A DNA stretch of 64,000 bases from Myxococcales bacterium (GCA_016794505.1 JAEUJZ010000131.1:145787-209786); one strand, 5' to 3'; counted from the first letter of the stretch, positions 17,051 to 25,868 are shown. The notes: generated by a model not told the origin, from the sequence alone. Translations and numbers: made by a program.

Positions 17051-17796
17051 TGCATCACGCTGCGGATCAGCATGAAACAGGCGACTGCGAGCAGCAGCCC
17101 GGCAAACAGCGTGCGCAGCTTGCCGGCGGATACGCGGCTTGCAAGAAAGCCTCCCAGGATGCTGCTTGTGGCCATGCTGGCCGAGAGCTCGGCCACCAGG
17201 CGCAGATCGACGGTGGCGTGTCCCAGATAGCCCGCAGCCCCGGCCAGCGACTGCATGGCGATCACCAGAAGCGACGTGCCCACGGCCTGTTCGATGGGCA
17301 AGCCCGCGAACAAGACCAAGGCGGGAACGATCAGGAAGCCGCCGCCGGCCCCGAGCATGCCGGCGATAAAGCCGGTGGGCAGCCCCGCCGCCATGGCGCG
17401 AAGCGGCAGACCGGGTGTGACCTTTGGCGTTGTTTCAGGCTTGTTTCGCGAGCGCAACATCTTGAGGGCGCTCAGCAACATCAGTGAAACAAAGCCCAGC
17501 ATCAGCAGGCGCGCGGGGACATGCGCCGCCACGCGTCCGCCCAGATACGCGCCGGCCATCGCGGACAGGCCAAACAGCCCGCCCGTCGAAAACACGACGC
17601 GACCGCGGCGGGCATGCACGGCCATGGCCACCAGGCTCGTCGTCACCATCACAAGCTGCGACGTGGCCAGCGCCGACTTGGGCTCAAGCTTGAGCACATA
17701 GAGCAGCACCGGCACGAGCAGGATCGAGCCACCGCCCCCCAGCAGCCCAAGGAGGACACCGATGAACAGGCTCAGCGCAAGCGTGATTCCCAGCAT
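17047..17796 (-). CDS. TauE/SafE family sulfite exporter
   Basis: A 249-aa transporter with about eight hydrophobic segments in two related halves, each beginning with the glycine motif of the family: GLLGGGGSILLVPVLLYVL and GMLGAGGGFLIVPALVLFAG. Family members move sulfite, sulfoacetate or other organosulfur anions. It is the first gene of an operon with the YeeE/YedE pair, so the unit handles reduced sulfur compounds. ATG 17796 is preferred; a TTG at 17817 would add seven residues. Neither has a good ribosome site. Confidence 0.88.
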   Translation of the reverse strand: MLGITLALSLFIGVLLGLLGGGGSILLVPVLLYVLKLEPKSALATSQLVMVTTSLVAMAVHARRGRVVFSTGGLFGLSAMAGAYLGGRVAAHVPARLLMLGFVSLMLLSALKMLRSRNKPETTPKVTPGLPLRAMAAGLPTGFIAGMLGAGGGFLIVPALVLFAGLPIEQAVGTSLLVIAMQSLAGAAGYLGHATVDLRLVAELSASMATSSILGGFLASRVSAGKLRTLFAGLLLAVACFMLIRSVMQ

Positions 17797-17820
17797 GATG
17801 CTGGAGATAGACAGCAAGCG

Positions 17821-17870
17821 CGATGCCAGCGAGCGGCGCGATGCCAGCGAGCGGCGCGATGCCAGCGAGG
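17821..17870. repeat. 18-bp tandem repeat, 2.8 copies
   Basis: CGATGCCAGCGAGCGGCG is repeated twice exactly plus 13 matching bases of a third copy. It fills the gap between the TauE start and the helicase stop. No function is evident. Confidence 0.85.
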
Positions 17871-17881
17871 CGCGGTCGCGC

Positions 17882-19411
17882 TTACGCCTTGGGGCTTAGC
17901 CCTGGCTCATGGCCGCGACGAGCGTGTGATTGGGCTGGCGCACCGACGTGTCGGCCGCTGTGACCTGCGCGGCGATCCGCAGGCGGGTGGCTGGGTCGTG
18001 CGGGGTGAGCAGGCCGGGCGGCATGAGACGGCGAGGCCGCACTCGGTTTGGCCGCACGGGGCGCACGGGGCGTATCGTCCCCCTCGAACGCCGACCCGCG
18101 TGAGACGCGCGGTCCGGCATCGCGCTGGGTGGCCTGGGGCGCTGGGTGTCGACCCGATCGCTCTGGGCGCGACTGCCCCGAGCGCGGCGTACTGCGCGGA
18201 CCGCTGCGTGTATTCGATCGCTGCCCTGGCCGCTGGCTCGCACCCGAGCTGGACTGCGATGACATGCGGAAGGGCTCGGTTTCGAAGCCGGGCAGGTTGA
18301 GGGTCTCAAGCGGGGCCGAAAGCAGGCGCTGGATGTCGCGCAGCAGCACCGCTTCGCCTTCACTGACTAGCGAGATCGCGCGTCCCGGTGCGCCCGCCCG
18401 TCCGGTGCGGCCGATGCGATGCACATAGTCCTCGGCAACCAGCGGCAGATCGAAGTTGATGACCAGAGGAAGCTGCTGAATGTCGAGTCCGCGCGCCGCG
18501 ACATCGGTCGCCACCAAGACCGACACGCGACCGCTCTTAAAGTCGGTCAGCGCTTTGACACGGGCGTTCTGGCTTTTGTTGCCGTGGATGATGCCGACCG
18601 GGATGCCAGCGACTTCAAGCTGATGCCCGACGCGGTTCGAGCCATGCTTGGTGCGGCAAAAGACCAGCGTCTGCCCGCGGTCCGGCTGGCTCAAGATGTG
18701 CGTCAAAAGAGCGCGCTTGCGATCTTGCGTGACGTAATGGATGTGGTGCGTGACCGTAACCGCCACCGTCTGCGTCGGCGTGACATCGACATAGGCTGGG
18801 CTCTTGGTGAACGAGGCGGCCAGCTCTTGCACTTCTTTGTCGAGCGTCGCGGACAGAAGCAGCGTCTGTCGCTCGGTCGGCAAGCTGGAAAGGATGCGGC
18901 GCAGGGGCGGCAGAAAGCCCATGTCCAGCATGCGATCGGCTTCATCCAGCACCAGGATCTCGATGCCCGCGAGATCGACCGTGCGCTGCTGCATGTGATC
19001 GATCAGACGGCCGGGTGTGGCAACGACGATGTCGACGCCGCGATGCAGCGCCGTGATCTGCGGCTGTATGCTGACGCCACCGAAGATCGCCGCCACGCGC
19101 AGGCGCATGGGCTCGCCGTACGAAAGCAGCGACTCATAGACCTGCAGCGCTAGCTCTCGCGTCGGCACCAGGACCAGGCCACGCGGGGCGCGCTTGTGGG
19201 TGCTGCGCGGCGGGCTGGCAAACAAGCGCTGGATCATCGGCAGACCAAACGCGGCCGTCTTGCCGGTGCCGGTCTGCGCGCGGGCCAGCACGTCGCGGCC
19301 TTGCAAGACCAGCGGGATGGCGGCGGCCTGAACCGGCGTCGGCTGCTGATAGCCCAGGCGAGACAGAGGAAGAGCGAGGCTGGGCACCAGCCCAAGAGAC
19401 ACGAACGGCAT
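17882..19411 (-). CDS. rhlE: DEAD-box RNA helicase, RhlE-like
   Basis: A 509-aa ATP-dependent RNA helicase. All core motifs are present: GYQQPTPVQAAAIP (Q), AQTGTGKTAA (I), PTRELA (Ia), VATPGRL (Ib), DEAD (II), SAT (III), ARGLDIQ (V) and HRIGRTGRAG (VI). After about residue 385 comes a low-complexity Arg/Ser/Pro-rich tail of about 120 residues, typical of RNA-binding extensions in RhlE proteins. ATG 19411 follows AAGGAG at nine bases; the frame starts three codons earlier without support. Such helicases act in ribosome assembly and RNA decay, often in the cold. Confidence 0.93.
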   Translation of the reverse strand: MPFVSLGLVPSLALPLSRLGYQQPTPVQAAAIPLVLQGRDVLARAQTGTGKTAAFGLPMIQRLFASPPRSTHKRAPRGLVLVPTRELALQVYESLLSYGEPMRLRVAAIFGGVSIQPQITALHRGVDIVVATPGRLIDHMQQRTVDLAGIEILVLDEADRMLDMGFLPPLRRILSSLPTERQTLLLSATLDKEVQELAASFTKSPAYVDVTPTQTVAVTVTHHIHYVTQDRKRALLTHILSQPDRGQTLVFCRTKHGSNRVGHQLEVAGIPVGIIHGNKSQNARVKALTDFKSGRVSVLVATDVAARGLDIQQLPLVINFDLPLVAEDYVHRIGRTGRAGAPGRAISLVSEGEAVLLRDIQRLLSAPLETLNLPGFETEPFRMSSQSSSGASQRPGQRSNTRSGPRSTPRSGQSRPERSGRHPAPQATQRDAGPRVSRGSAFEGDDTPRAPRAAKPSAASPSHAARPAHPARPSHPPADRRAGHSGRHVGAPAQSHARRGHEPGLSPKA

Positions 19412-19425
19412 AGAGAACACTCCTT

Positions 19426-19928
19426 TGAGACCCAGAGCGTTTCCCGATACCGCGCTGCAGGGTGACGTGAACGAACAGGACGTACGCCAAATAAAGGGGG
19501 CGATTACGTGGATGCGAAGGAAGCCAAGTGGTTAGGACGGTAGATCCACCGGGAAAGCAAGGAAGCACAACGCAAACGCCGCCACTTTATCGCGGCGTTC
19601 ACGATTGGCCAACGATTACTTTTGTGGTGTGCGCGTCTTTGCGTCGCTAGATGGCGCTGCTCCGGGGCAGCGCGGTCTGCGTAGCGCGGCAGCGCAGCGC
19701 GACCTTGCGGCAGGCACCAGGCCTGCGGGTGATGCGCTGGCAGATAAGACGCGGCGGGGCGATGCCGGGACGCGTTGCTCAGGTCCTGCGGGCGCGGATT
19801 TGCATTATCCTGGGTCCGCTCCACAGCGAACACGCGTGCCATTCGGGGCCGAGGCCTTGCTAGAAGCGACCCCGGCGACCGCTGCGCACGCAGACATCTC
19901 ATCGCATCCCAGGCAAGGAGAGCCGGAC
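19426..19928. other. Intergenic region between helicase and GST genes
   Basis: About 500 bases without a convincing gene. It must hold the divergent promoters of the helicase (minus) and GST (plus). A hairpin with an 8-bp stem (AACGCCGC at 19575-19582 with GCGGCGTT at 19592-19599) lies about 160 nt upstream of the helicase start and could be in its 5' leader. A second inverted repeat, GCAGGC-ACCAG-GCCTGC, lies near 19711-19727. The open frames that cross the region have no ribosome sites or recognisable products. Confidence 0.5.
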
Positions 19929-20573
19929 ATGAGCACGAGCCCCACATTCGAGGTGCTGTACTTCCCCATCCACGGTCGCGCCGAGCAGATTCGTCTGCTT
20001 CTGCACTACACCGGCACGACGTTTACCGATACGGCGGTCACCGACTGGCCGGCGCTCAAGGGCAAGACGCCGCTTGGGCAGCTTCCGATCCTGATCGATC
20101 GCAGCGGGGGCAGCGAGTTTGTCATCCCGCAGAGCGCGGCGATCATGCGCCACTTGGCGCGGACGCTTGGCGCCTATGGCGAAAGCGAGCGCGAGCACGT
20201 GCTGGCCGATATCGTCGCCGAGACGGTGCAAGATGCCCGCGCCAAGTTCGTGCCGGTGGCGTTTGCCGCTCGCTTCAACCCGCCGGCCGACACCATCGAA
20301 AAGTACTGGTCTGAGGTTCTGCCGCACAACCTGCAGCTCTTGGAAAAGCTCTTGAGCCGCAGCACCAAGCCCGACGCTGGGTACTTCGCGGGGGCCAAGC
20401 CGACGTATGCCGACATCATGGTGTTCGATCTATTGGATGGTCACCTGGCGATGAAGCCGGCCAGCTTGGATGGGCATCCAGCGCTGAAGGCCTTCCACGC
20501 GCGCATCGCGGCGCTGCCGACGCTGGCCAGCTATCTTGCGACGCGCCGCCCGTCCGAGCTGAAGTCCAACTAG
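19929..20573 (+). CDS. Glutathione S-transferase family protein
   Basis: A 214-aa protein with an N-terminal thioredoxin-like domain (FEVLYFPIHGRAEQIRLLL, with the Tyr and RAEQIR typical of sigma/alpha-like GSTs, then GQLPILIDR and the glutathione-binding PQSAAIMRHLA) and an all-helical C-terminal domain ending AALPTLASYLATRRP. AAGGAG lies 8 bases before the ATG; the frame is open further upstream but without signal. A role in detoxification is likely. It is not obviously the maleylacetoacetate isomerase missing from the tyrosine pathway, which belongs to the zeta class. Confidence 0.88.
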   Translation: MSTSPTFEVLYFPIHGRAEQIRLLLHYTGTTFTDTAVTDWPALKGKTPLGQLPILIDRSGGSEFVIPQSAAIMRHLARTLGAYGESEREHVLADIVAETVQDARAKFVPVAFAARFNPPADTIEKYWSEVLPHNLQLLEKLLSRSTKPDAGYFAGAKPTYADIMVFDLLDGHLAMKPASLDGHPALKAFHARIAALPTLASYLATRRPSELKSN

Positions 20574-20574
20574 C

Positions 20575-20616
20575 CTTCCGCTTCCGCTTCCGCTTCCGCT
20601 TCCGCTTCCGCTTCCG
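20575..20616. repeat. CTTCCG hexanucleotide microsatellite, 7 copies
   Basis: Seven perfect copies of CTTCCG begin one base after the GST stop codon. The tract is outside both neighbouring coding sequences. A simple repeat of this length can change copy number by slippage and might affect the transcript end of GST or the leader of ctlX. Confidence 0.95.
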
Positions 20617-20705
20617 CGCGCTTCTGCCCATCGCCGCGCTCGGCCATCTGCAGACCACAGCCCCGCTTGTTCGGGCCGCGCTTCGTGGTATGGCAAGGCC
20701 CGCGC

Positions 20706-21683
20706 ATGCCGTCGTCGTCGTTGGACTCGTGTGAGCAGACCGCCTCGGCGGTGCTGATGGTCCGTCCGTGTCGCTTTGGCTGGAACGCCGAGACCGCGGT
20801 CAGCAACGCCTATCAAGCGCCCTCGCTGGCATCGGACGCGCAGGTGCAAGAGCGGGCCCTGCGCGAGTTTGAAGGTCTGCATCGGCTGCTGGTGCAGGCC
20901 GGCATCACGGTTCATGTCTTTGACGATGTACCGACGCCGCATACGCCGGATGCGCTGTTTCCCAACAACTGGTTTTCCACGCACGCAGATGGGACGCTGG
21001 TGCTGTACCCGATGGCGACGAAAAGCCGCCGTGCCGAGCGCCGCCCGCACCTGCTTTGTGCGCTGCGCGAGCTGGGCTTTGCGCGCGTGATCGATCTGCG
21101 CCTTCACGAAGACCACGGCCGGTTCTTAGAAGGCACGGGCAGCCTGGTTCTCGATCGGCGCAAGCGGGTGGCGTATGCCGCGCGTTCCGTGCGCACGCAT
21201 CCCGATGTCGTCGCGGAGTTCGCGCGGGCGCAGGGCTATCGGCCGGTCGTCTTTTCGACGCAGACGCCGCAGGGGCAGCCGGTCTACCACACCAACGTGG
21301 TGATGGCGGTGGGCCGCACGCACGCCGTGGTCTGCCTGGATGCCATGTTCGACCCGGATGAGCGAGCGCAGGTGACGGCAGCGCTTCAGGAAAGCGGGCG
21401 CGAAGTCGTGGCCATCTCGATCGCGCAGATGAATAACTTTGCCGGCAACCTGCTTGAGCTGCGCGGGCCGGACGGCGCAGCGATCTGGGTGATGTCGAGC
21501 CGCGCTCACGCTGCGCTCTTGCCCGAGCAAAGGGCGAGCTTGGCCCGCTCGGCCACGCTTCTGCACACACCCCTTGCCACCATCGAAGCGGTCGGTGGTG
21601 GCAGCGCTCGCTGCATGCTGGCCGAGCTCTTTCTGCGCAGTCCCAGCGTGCCCAGCGTGCCTAGTCGTCCGACGAGTCGCTGA
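20706..21683 (+). CDS. ctlX: Citrulline/arginine deiminase-like amidinohydrolase CtlX
   Basis: A 325-aa member of the guanidino-group-modifying superfamily, closest to CtlX: VLMVRPCRFGWNAETAVSNAYQ at the start, DALFPNNWFSTHADGTLVLYPM, the acidic EDHGRFLEGTGSLVLDR, the catalytic His in YHTNVVMAVG and the nucleophilic Cys in GGGSARCMLAE. CtlX is implicated in citrulline use; arginine or dimethylarginine hydrolysis are alternatives. The start at ATG 20706 is tentative because no ribosome site is clear. The last 23 bases overlap the convergent gene on the minus strand. Confidence 0.85.
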   Translation: MPSSSLDSCEQTASAVLMVRPCRFGWNAETAVSNAYQAPSLASDAQVQERALREFEGLHRLLVQAGITVHVFDDVPTPHTPDALFPNNWFSTHADGTLVLYPMATKSRRAERRPHLLCALRELGFARVIDLRLHEDHGRFLEGTGSLVLDRRKRVAYAARSVRTHPDVVAEFARAQGYRPVVFSTQTPQGQPVYHTNVVMAVGRTHAVVCLDAMFDPDERAQVTAALQESGREVVAISIAQMNNFAGNLLELRGPDGAAIWVMSSRAHAALLPEQRASLARSATLLHTPLATIEAVGGGSARCMLAELFLRSPSVPSVPSRPTSR

Positions 21684-23397
21684 TCGCGCCGAGTGCTGCA
21701 CCGGCCACGATGGCGCCGATGGCCAAGCCGGTCTCAAGCTTGCTCGGTGGCTCGTCCTCGAAGTCGTCGTCGTCGGATTCTGGCTCGGATGGCACCTCGC
21801 CTTTGTGCACCGCGTGCAGAGCCCAGTCCTGCTTGCCGCCGCTGAGCTTGGTGCCGCAGTACGTGCAGGTGACGGCATCGGACGTCGTCAGCTGTCCACC
21901 ACACTGCGGGCAGTCCAGCGAGCACAGACCGCGCTTGAACTTGGCGTGCTGCGGCGCATCAGCAGCGCGCGACAGCTCAAACTCGTGGACATCGAACGCC
22001 GGCTCGGCTCCGTCAACCGAGGCGCTCCAGCGGATCTCGACGATGGCGCGGTCGTGCTTGCGCTTTTCGTGATCTTCGACGGGATCCAGCGACTTGAGCT
22101 CGGCGCTGCCCACCGCGACATCGCGCAGCTTGGCGGGCTGCAGCATGAGCGCCGCGGCGACCGTGGCATCCGCGGGATCTTTCATGCAGAAGCGCGCGAG
22201 CTTCTCGGGCTTGCCGCTGCTGCGCGCCTCGATCCACTTCCAGAAAATGACCGATGCCCGATCTTCGAGCTCTTGCCGGCTGATCGTCGCGTCGCGCCCG
22301 CGAAGCTCGGCCAAGCCGGGTAGCTCGTCGAGCGCGGCGCCGGGACGCCACTCTTCGGGCTGCGTGATCTCGGCCAGCACCCAGTCGTGCTCGCCCGAGT
22401 TGACCAGCGCCTGGCAGTAGTCGCACTTGACGACGTCGCCGGTCGGAAGCTGCGCGCCGCAGCTTGGACACTGACCTTCCAAGGCCGGCACGCCCTTTTT
22501 GGACTTCTTGCCGCGGCGACGAATGAACGACCAGACTTCGTGATACTGCTCTTTTTTCTGGCTGCGCAGCGTGCGCTGCACCTTGTCGTCAGGTGTGCCG
22601 AGCTGCACGTTGGTGTCGCGGGCCTCGCCGACGATGCGCACGTGGATGGTGTCCCAAAGCTCGTCGGCTTCGGCGGCCAGGATGTCGGCCGAGACGACGC
22701 GCCAGTCGCTCATCACGTTGCGCAGACCGTCGGCCTTAAGCAGGCCGAGCTGGGTGTTAAAGCGCGTGAACACGCCGTCCGAGATCATGCGCCGCGTCGG
22801 TCCCATGTGACCGCCCAGCCAGGCCTCGTTGACCTTGGCGACGACGGTCTTGGTGCGCTCGACAAAGGCCTGCGGGTCGAAGGCTTCGTCGCGGCCTTTC
22901 AGCGCGGAAATGCCGTCCTGAGCCAGCTTGGAATCGACGTCGATCGTGGCGCGCTCGACGGGGCCTGAGCTCTTTCTGCCGCGCAAGTACAGCCAGAGCA
23001 GCACGCCGACGATCAGGATCAGCACCACCCAGGTAAAGCCGTTACAGCCCGCTCGCGGCGACGAGGGGCCTGATGAAGGCACGTACACCGTCGTCGAGCT
23101 GCCACCATAGCCCGACGAGCCCGAATATGAGGATGACGACGAGCGGGACGACGACGATCCCGACGACGATCCCGACGAATACGATCGCGAGCTACCCGAT
23201 GAGCTAGACCCTGAATAGCTGCGCGACGATCCCGAAGAAGACGAGCTGCGCGACGATCCCGAAGAAGACGAGCGATACGACTGCCCGCCGCCCGGCCGGG
23301 CCTCGACGTGTGTGCCGAGCGCCCAGGCAATCAAGGCCACCAGAACCGGAATCAGAAGGACTCGCCGCCCTCGCTGCGACAGCGCCGATTTCACCAT
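21661..23397 (-). CDS. Membrane protein with Tim44-like and zinc-ribbon domains
   Basis: A 578-aa protein. A signal or anchor segment (VLLIPVLVALIAWAL) is followed by a Ser/Gly/Tyr-rich low-complexity region (about 35-110), a membrane helix (FTWVVLILIVGVLLWLYL near 125), a Tim44-like domain around 160-285 and then two four-Cys zinc ribbons (CPSCGAQLPTGDVVKCDYC and CPQCGGQLTTSDAVTCTYC), each followed by a Tim44/NTF2-like segment. The architecture is found in proteins of unknown function in many bacteria. It ends in an acidic, Gly/Ala-rich tail. The convergent overlap with ctlX is 23 bp. Role unknown; membrane association is fairly sure. Confidence 0.8.
   Translation of the reverse strand: MVKSALSQRGRRVLLIPVLVALIAWALGTHVEARPGGGQSYRSSSSGSSRSSSSSGSSRSYSGSSSSGSSRSYSSGSSSGSSSSRSSSSSYSGSSGYGGSSTTVYVPSSGPSSPRAGCNGFTWVVLILIVGVLLWLYLRGRKSSGPVERATIDVDSKLAQDGISALKGRDEAFDPQAFVERTKTVVAKVNEAWLGGHMGPTRRMISDGVFTRFNTQLGLLKADGLRNVMSDWRVVSADILAAEADELWDTIHVRIVGEARDTNVQLGTPDDKVQRTLRSQKKEQYHEVWSFIRRRGKKSKKGVPALEGQCPSCGAQLPTGDVVKCDYCQALVNSGEHDWVLAEITQPEEWRPGAALDELPGLAELRGRDATISRQELEDRASVIFWKWIEARSSGKPEKLARFCMKDPADATVAAALMLQPAKLRDVAVGSAELKSLDPVEDHEKRKHDRAIVEIRWSASVDGAEPAFDVHEFELSRAADAPQHAKFKRGLCSLDCPQCGGQLTTSDAVTCTYCGTKLSGGKQDWALHAVHKGEVPSEPESDDDDFEDEPPSKLETGLAIGAIVAGAALGAISDSSDD
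23218..23271. repeat. 27-bp tandem duplication in the Ser-rich region
   Basis: Two exact 27-bp copies (23218-23244 and 23245-23271) that start GCTGCGCGACGATCCCGAAG. They encode repeated Ser/Gly/Arg residues of the Tim44-like protein, keeping frame. This shows the low-complexity region grows by slippage. Confidence 0.9.
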
Positions 23398-23617
23398 GGA
23401 CCCATCCTATCGCATCGCGGCGGGTCGCGATCAGGTGCCGCCGGCAAAGCGCAGGGCGTGGGCCCAACGCGGCAAGACCGCCAACAGCCTCCTAGATCGT
23501 CTACGTGCGCTCGTGGCCGGGTCCTTGCGGCTCTTCCGCACTGCCCTCTTGACACGGTGGGGGTGTCTGGGGAGACTGCTGCATCCTGCTAGCGTTCCTG
23601 GATATTCGGAGACACAG

Positions 23618-23785
23618 ATGGCTTCCAACACCGCAGTTACCTCGCGAAGGCGCGTCCGCAACCACAAGAAGGCCGGTCGCGACCGCAAGCGCCAAGAATC
23701 CCGTCGCTCGACCCTCACGGCTGCAGAGCTCTTCGCGGCGCTGGGCGAGCCCGGCAAGCCCGCCCCCAAGACCAGCCAGAAGTAA
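23618..23785 (+). CDS. Small basic protein, 55 aa
   Basis: A short open frame starting ATG GCT TCC after a weak GGAGA. The product is strongly basic in its first 32 residues (SRRRVRNHKKAGRDRKRQ) with a helix TAAELFAALGEPGK behind it. Small Lys/Arg-rich proteins of this type occur in related bacteria and may bind nucleic acid or ribosomes, but I cannot name a family. The next gene's signal-peptide frame starts inside its 3' end, so the two may be coupled. Confidence 0.55.
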   Translation: MASNTAVTSRRRVRNHKKAGRDRKRQESRRSTLTAAELFAALGEPGKPAPKTSQK

Positions 23786-23786
23786 C

Positions 23787-24740
23787 CCCGCTGCCGCTCT
23801 CCTCGCGTTTCTAAGCCTCGCTTTCGCCCTCACTTCTAGCCTCCCTGCGCATGCCCAAAGCACGGGCATCGCGGTGGATCGCTTTGCCCCCGCCGCGGGG
23901 CCGCTGTCGTTTGCCCAGGTGGAAGGCGCGCCGGTTCCGGCGGCTGGCCAGCTTTGGTTTGCCGGCGGCGCTTCGTTTATCGGTCGCGCGCTGGTGCTGC
24001 GTCATCAGGCGACGCAGCAAGAGGTCGCGGTCCCGGTGCGCTATCGCCTGACCGTCGATGTCGGAGCCGAGCTGGGCATTTATCGTCAGCGTCTGTCCGT
24101 GGGCTTCGCGGCGCCAATCTCGATCTGGCAGGCCGGCGATCGGCTGCGCATCACGGGCACCAACATGCAAGACGCCCAAGGTGTGTCCGAGCCCCTGGGC
24201 TCGACCGGCATCGGCGATCTGCGCTTTCGCGCCAAGGCGCTGCTGACCCCGGTCGATCGCAAGGCGGGCCTGGCCCTGGTGCTGGAGTTCACGGCGCCAG
24301 GCGGCGGCCAGCGCGACTTCATCGCCACCTCGTCGTTCACCGTAAACCCGCGGCTGATCGGCTCATTCCGGCATCGCTTCTTGGCCCTGGGGGGTCAGCT
24401 GGGCGTGCGTTTCGCATCGCAGCGAGCGCTGTACCAAGACCTTCTGCACAACCAGCTTGAGTGGGGGGCGGCGCTGGCCGGCAAGCTGCCGGTGCGACGG
24501 ATCGGTCTTGCGCTGGTGGCCGAAGCCGCCGGACAGCTGAACATGGTCAGCGAGAGCCCCGTACAAGGCACCGAGCTTCGCGGCATCGTGCGCCTGGGCT
24601 TTTTGCGCAGCGCCATCGATCTGGGTGGCAGCGCTGGCTTTGGCGAGCTGGCCCCGGCTTTCCGCGGCTTCGTCGTGGTACGCGGTCACCTGCCCGATCC
24701 CAAGGCCACGTCCTGTCCCGCCGAAGCGCTGACGTTCTAG
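23787..24740 (+). CDS. Outer-membrane beta-barrel protein with signal peptide, start unclear
   Basis: The frame encodes a textbook signal peptide (AAALLAFLSLAFALTSSLPAHA, shown here from 23790 in two parts: AAALLAFLSLAF and ALTSSLPAHAQ) followed by about 295 residues with alternating polar/hydrophobic strands, typical of an OmpA/transporter-like barrel. The first ATG/GTG/TTG in frame is GTG 23874, after the signal peptide, which would remove it. No conventional start exists between the preceding stop and the signal peptide; a CTG at 23721 is one candidate, a frameshift with the 55-aa gene another. The coordinates given begin at the first codon after that gene's stop. Function unknown. Confidence 0.6.
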   Translation, partial: PAAALLAFLSLAFALTSSLPAHAQSTGIAVDRFAPAAGPLSFAQVEGAPVPAAGQLWFAGGASFIGRALVLRHQATQQEVAVPVRYRLTVDVGAELGIYRQRLSVGFAAPISIWQAGDRLRITGTNMQDAQGVSEPLGSTGIGDLRFRAKALLTPVDRKAGLALVLEFTAPGGGQRDFIATSSFTVNPRLIGSFRHRFLALGGQLGVRFASQRALYQDLLHNQLEWGAALAGKLPVRRIGLALVAEAAGQLNMVSESPVQGTELRGIVRLGFLRSAIDLGGSAGFGELAPAFRGFVVVRGHLPDPKATSCPAEALTF

Positions 24741-24785
24741 CGATTCTGCCTCGGTGCGACGACGCGCGCGGGGCCGCGATGCTGG

Positions 24786-25868
24786 TTACTTCTTGCGCGT
24801 GCGATAGGCATAGCTTGCGCCCAGGTACACGGTGTGGCGCTGATAGCTTCCCATCGCATCCAGGCTGGACCGCTCGCCGGGCAGGCTGAAATAGCCGGTG
24901 TAGCGCAGCACCAGACCAAAGCCGCGCGGCAGCGGGCGCTCGATGTCGATCAGGCCCAGGCTGCGGTTGTCGTCATCGATGTTGCTGACGGGGACATACA
25001 GGCCGGGGGCGCCCTGCAAAAGGTTCAGCTGCGCTTTGCCCGTGACATACAAGTCGCCCGGCAGGCGGACGCCCAGCTTGGCCAAGACAAGGTGGCGCTG
25101 GTAGCTCTCTCCGTTGGTGTTGGACAGCGCAAGCTGGACCATATAGCCGGCCTGCAAGAGCGCCGGTCCCTGCCAGGTCAAGCTGCCGCCGGTCTGAATG
25201 AACAGATCGGTGCGGCCGAACATATAGCCGCGGTAATCGGCGCGCAGGTGCAACGACAGATCGAAGTCGTGGCCTAGCTCGGGATCTCCGGCGTGCAAAA
25301 GGGCGCTGAGTCGCGCGGCGGCCGATGGCGCGACAAACGTAAACGCCGCATCGGGCTTAAACGCGAAGTACTGCATGCCAAGATCCAGCCCGCCATCGAT
25401 GCGATGCTGCGGCGCCGACGGCATTTCGCGCACACCCGCCAAGCGGACGCTCACCGAAAGCGAGCGAAAGTCGCGACTTTCGATCAGGCTGGCCGGGGCT
25501 TGAAAGGCATCGTAGTAATCGGCAACGCCTGACAGCCGCAGCCGCCCGTCGGACACAAGCTGCACGCCGTGCTCATAGCTGCCCAAGATCACGCCGACGT
25601 TTTGGTCTTGCAGCGTCGGCAGCAGAAACACCTTGCCGCCAATTTGAAGCTGGGCGCGCAGTCGCTGTCGTCCGCCGGCATAGCCAAGCTGTGTTCCCAT
25701 GGTGCCGCGCAGAAGCGGTCCGCCGCGCACGCTGGTGTCGGTGCCAGGGCTGACGCGGTTGGCGTTGCTGTCGTATTCGACCCCGGCGTCGGCGTTGACC
25801 CCAGCGACAAGCGACGAGGGCACCGCCGCAGCGACCAGCCAGGCCAGCGATGCAGACAGCAGCGACAT
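24786..25868 (-). CDS. Outer-membrane beta-barrel protein, unknown function
   Basis: A 360-aa protein with a signal peptide (LLSASLAWLVAAAVPSSLVA) and then many amphipathic strands such as RLRAQLQIGGKVF, GRLRLSGVADYYDAF and GFGLVLRYTGYFSLPG, ending in the aromatic YLGASYAYRTRKK. The mature start AGVEYDSNANRVS is seen in bacterial TonB-linked or exopolysaccharide export barrels, but no family is certain. ATG 25868 is preferred; the frame could start 4 codons earlier. A TATCTT -10-like box lies 10 bases before ATG 25868. Divergent from the amylase gene. Confidence 0.65.
   Translation of the reverse strand: MSLLSASLAWLVAAAVPSSLVAGVNADAGVEYDSNANRVSPGTDTSVRGGPLLRGTMGTQLGYAGGRQRLRAQLQIGGKVFLLPTLQDQNVGVILGSYEHGVQLVSDGRLRLSGVADYYDAFQAPASLIESRDFRSLSVSVRLAGVREMPSAPQHRIDGGLDLGMQYFAFKPDAAFTFVAPSAAARLSALLHAGDPELGHDFDLSLHLRADYRGYMFGRTDLFIQTGGSLTWQGPALLQAGYMVQLALSNTNGESYQRHLVLAKLGVRLPGDLYVTGKAQLNLLQGAPGLYVPVSNIDDDNRSLGLIDIERPLPRGFGLVLRYTGYFSLPGERSSLDAMGSYQRHTVYLGASYAYRTRKK

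Noticed and set aside
19510..19580. tRNA-like segment (GCCAAGTGGTTAGGACGG)
   Set aside because: Resembles a D arm only; no matching acceptor or T arm could be folded.
19605..19928. Upstream extension of the GST frame
   Set aside because: No ribosome site, no GST homology; AAGGAG before ATG 19929 fixes the start.
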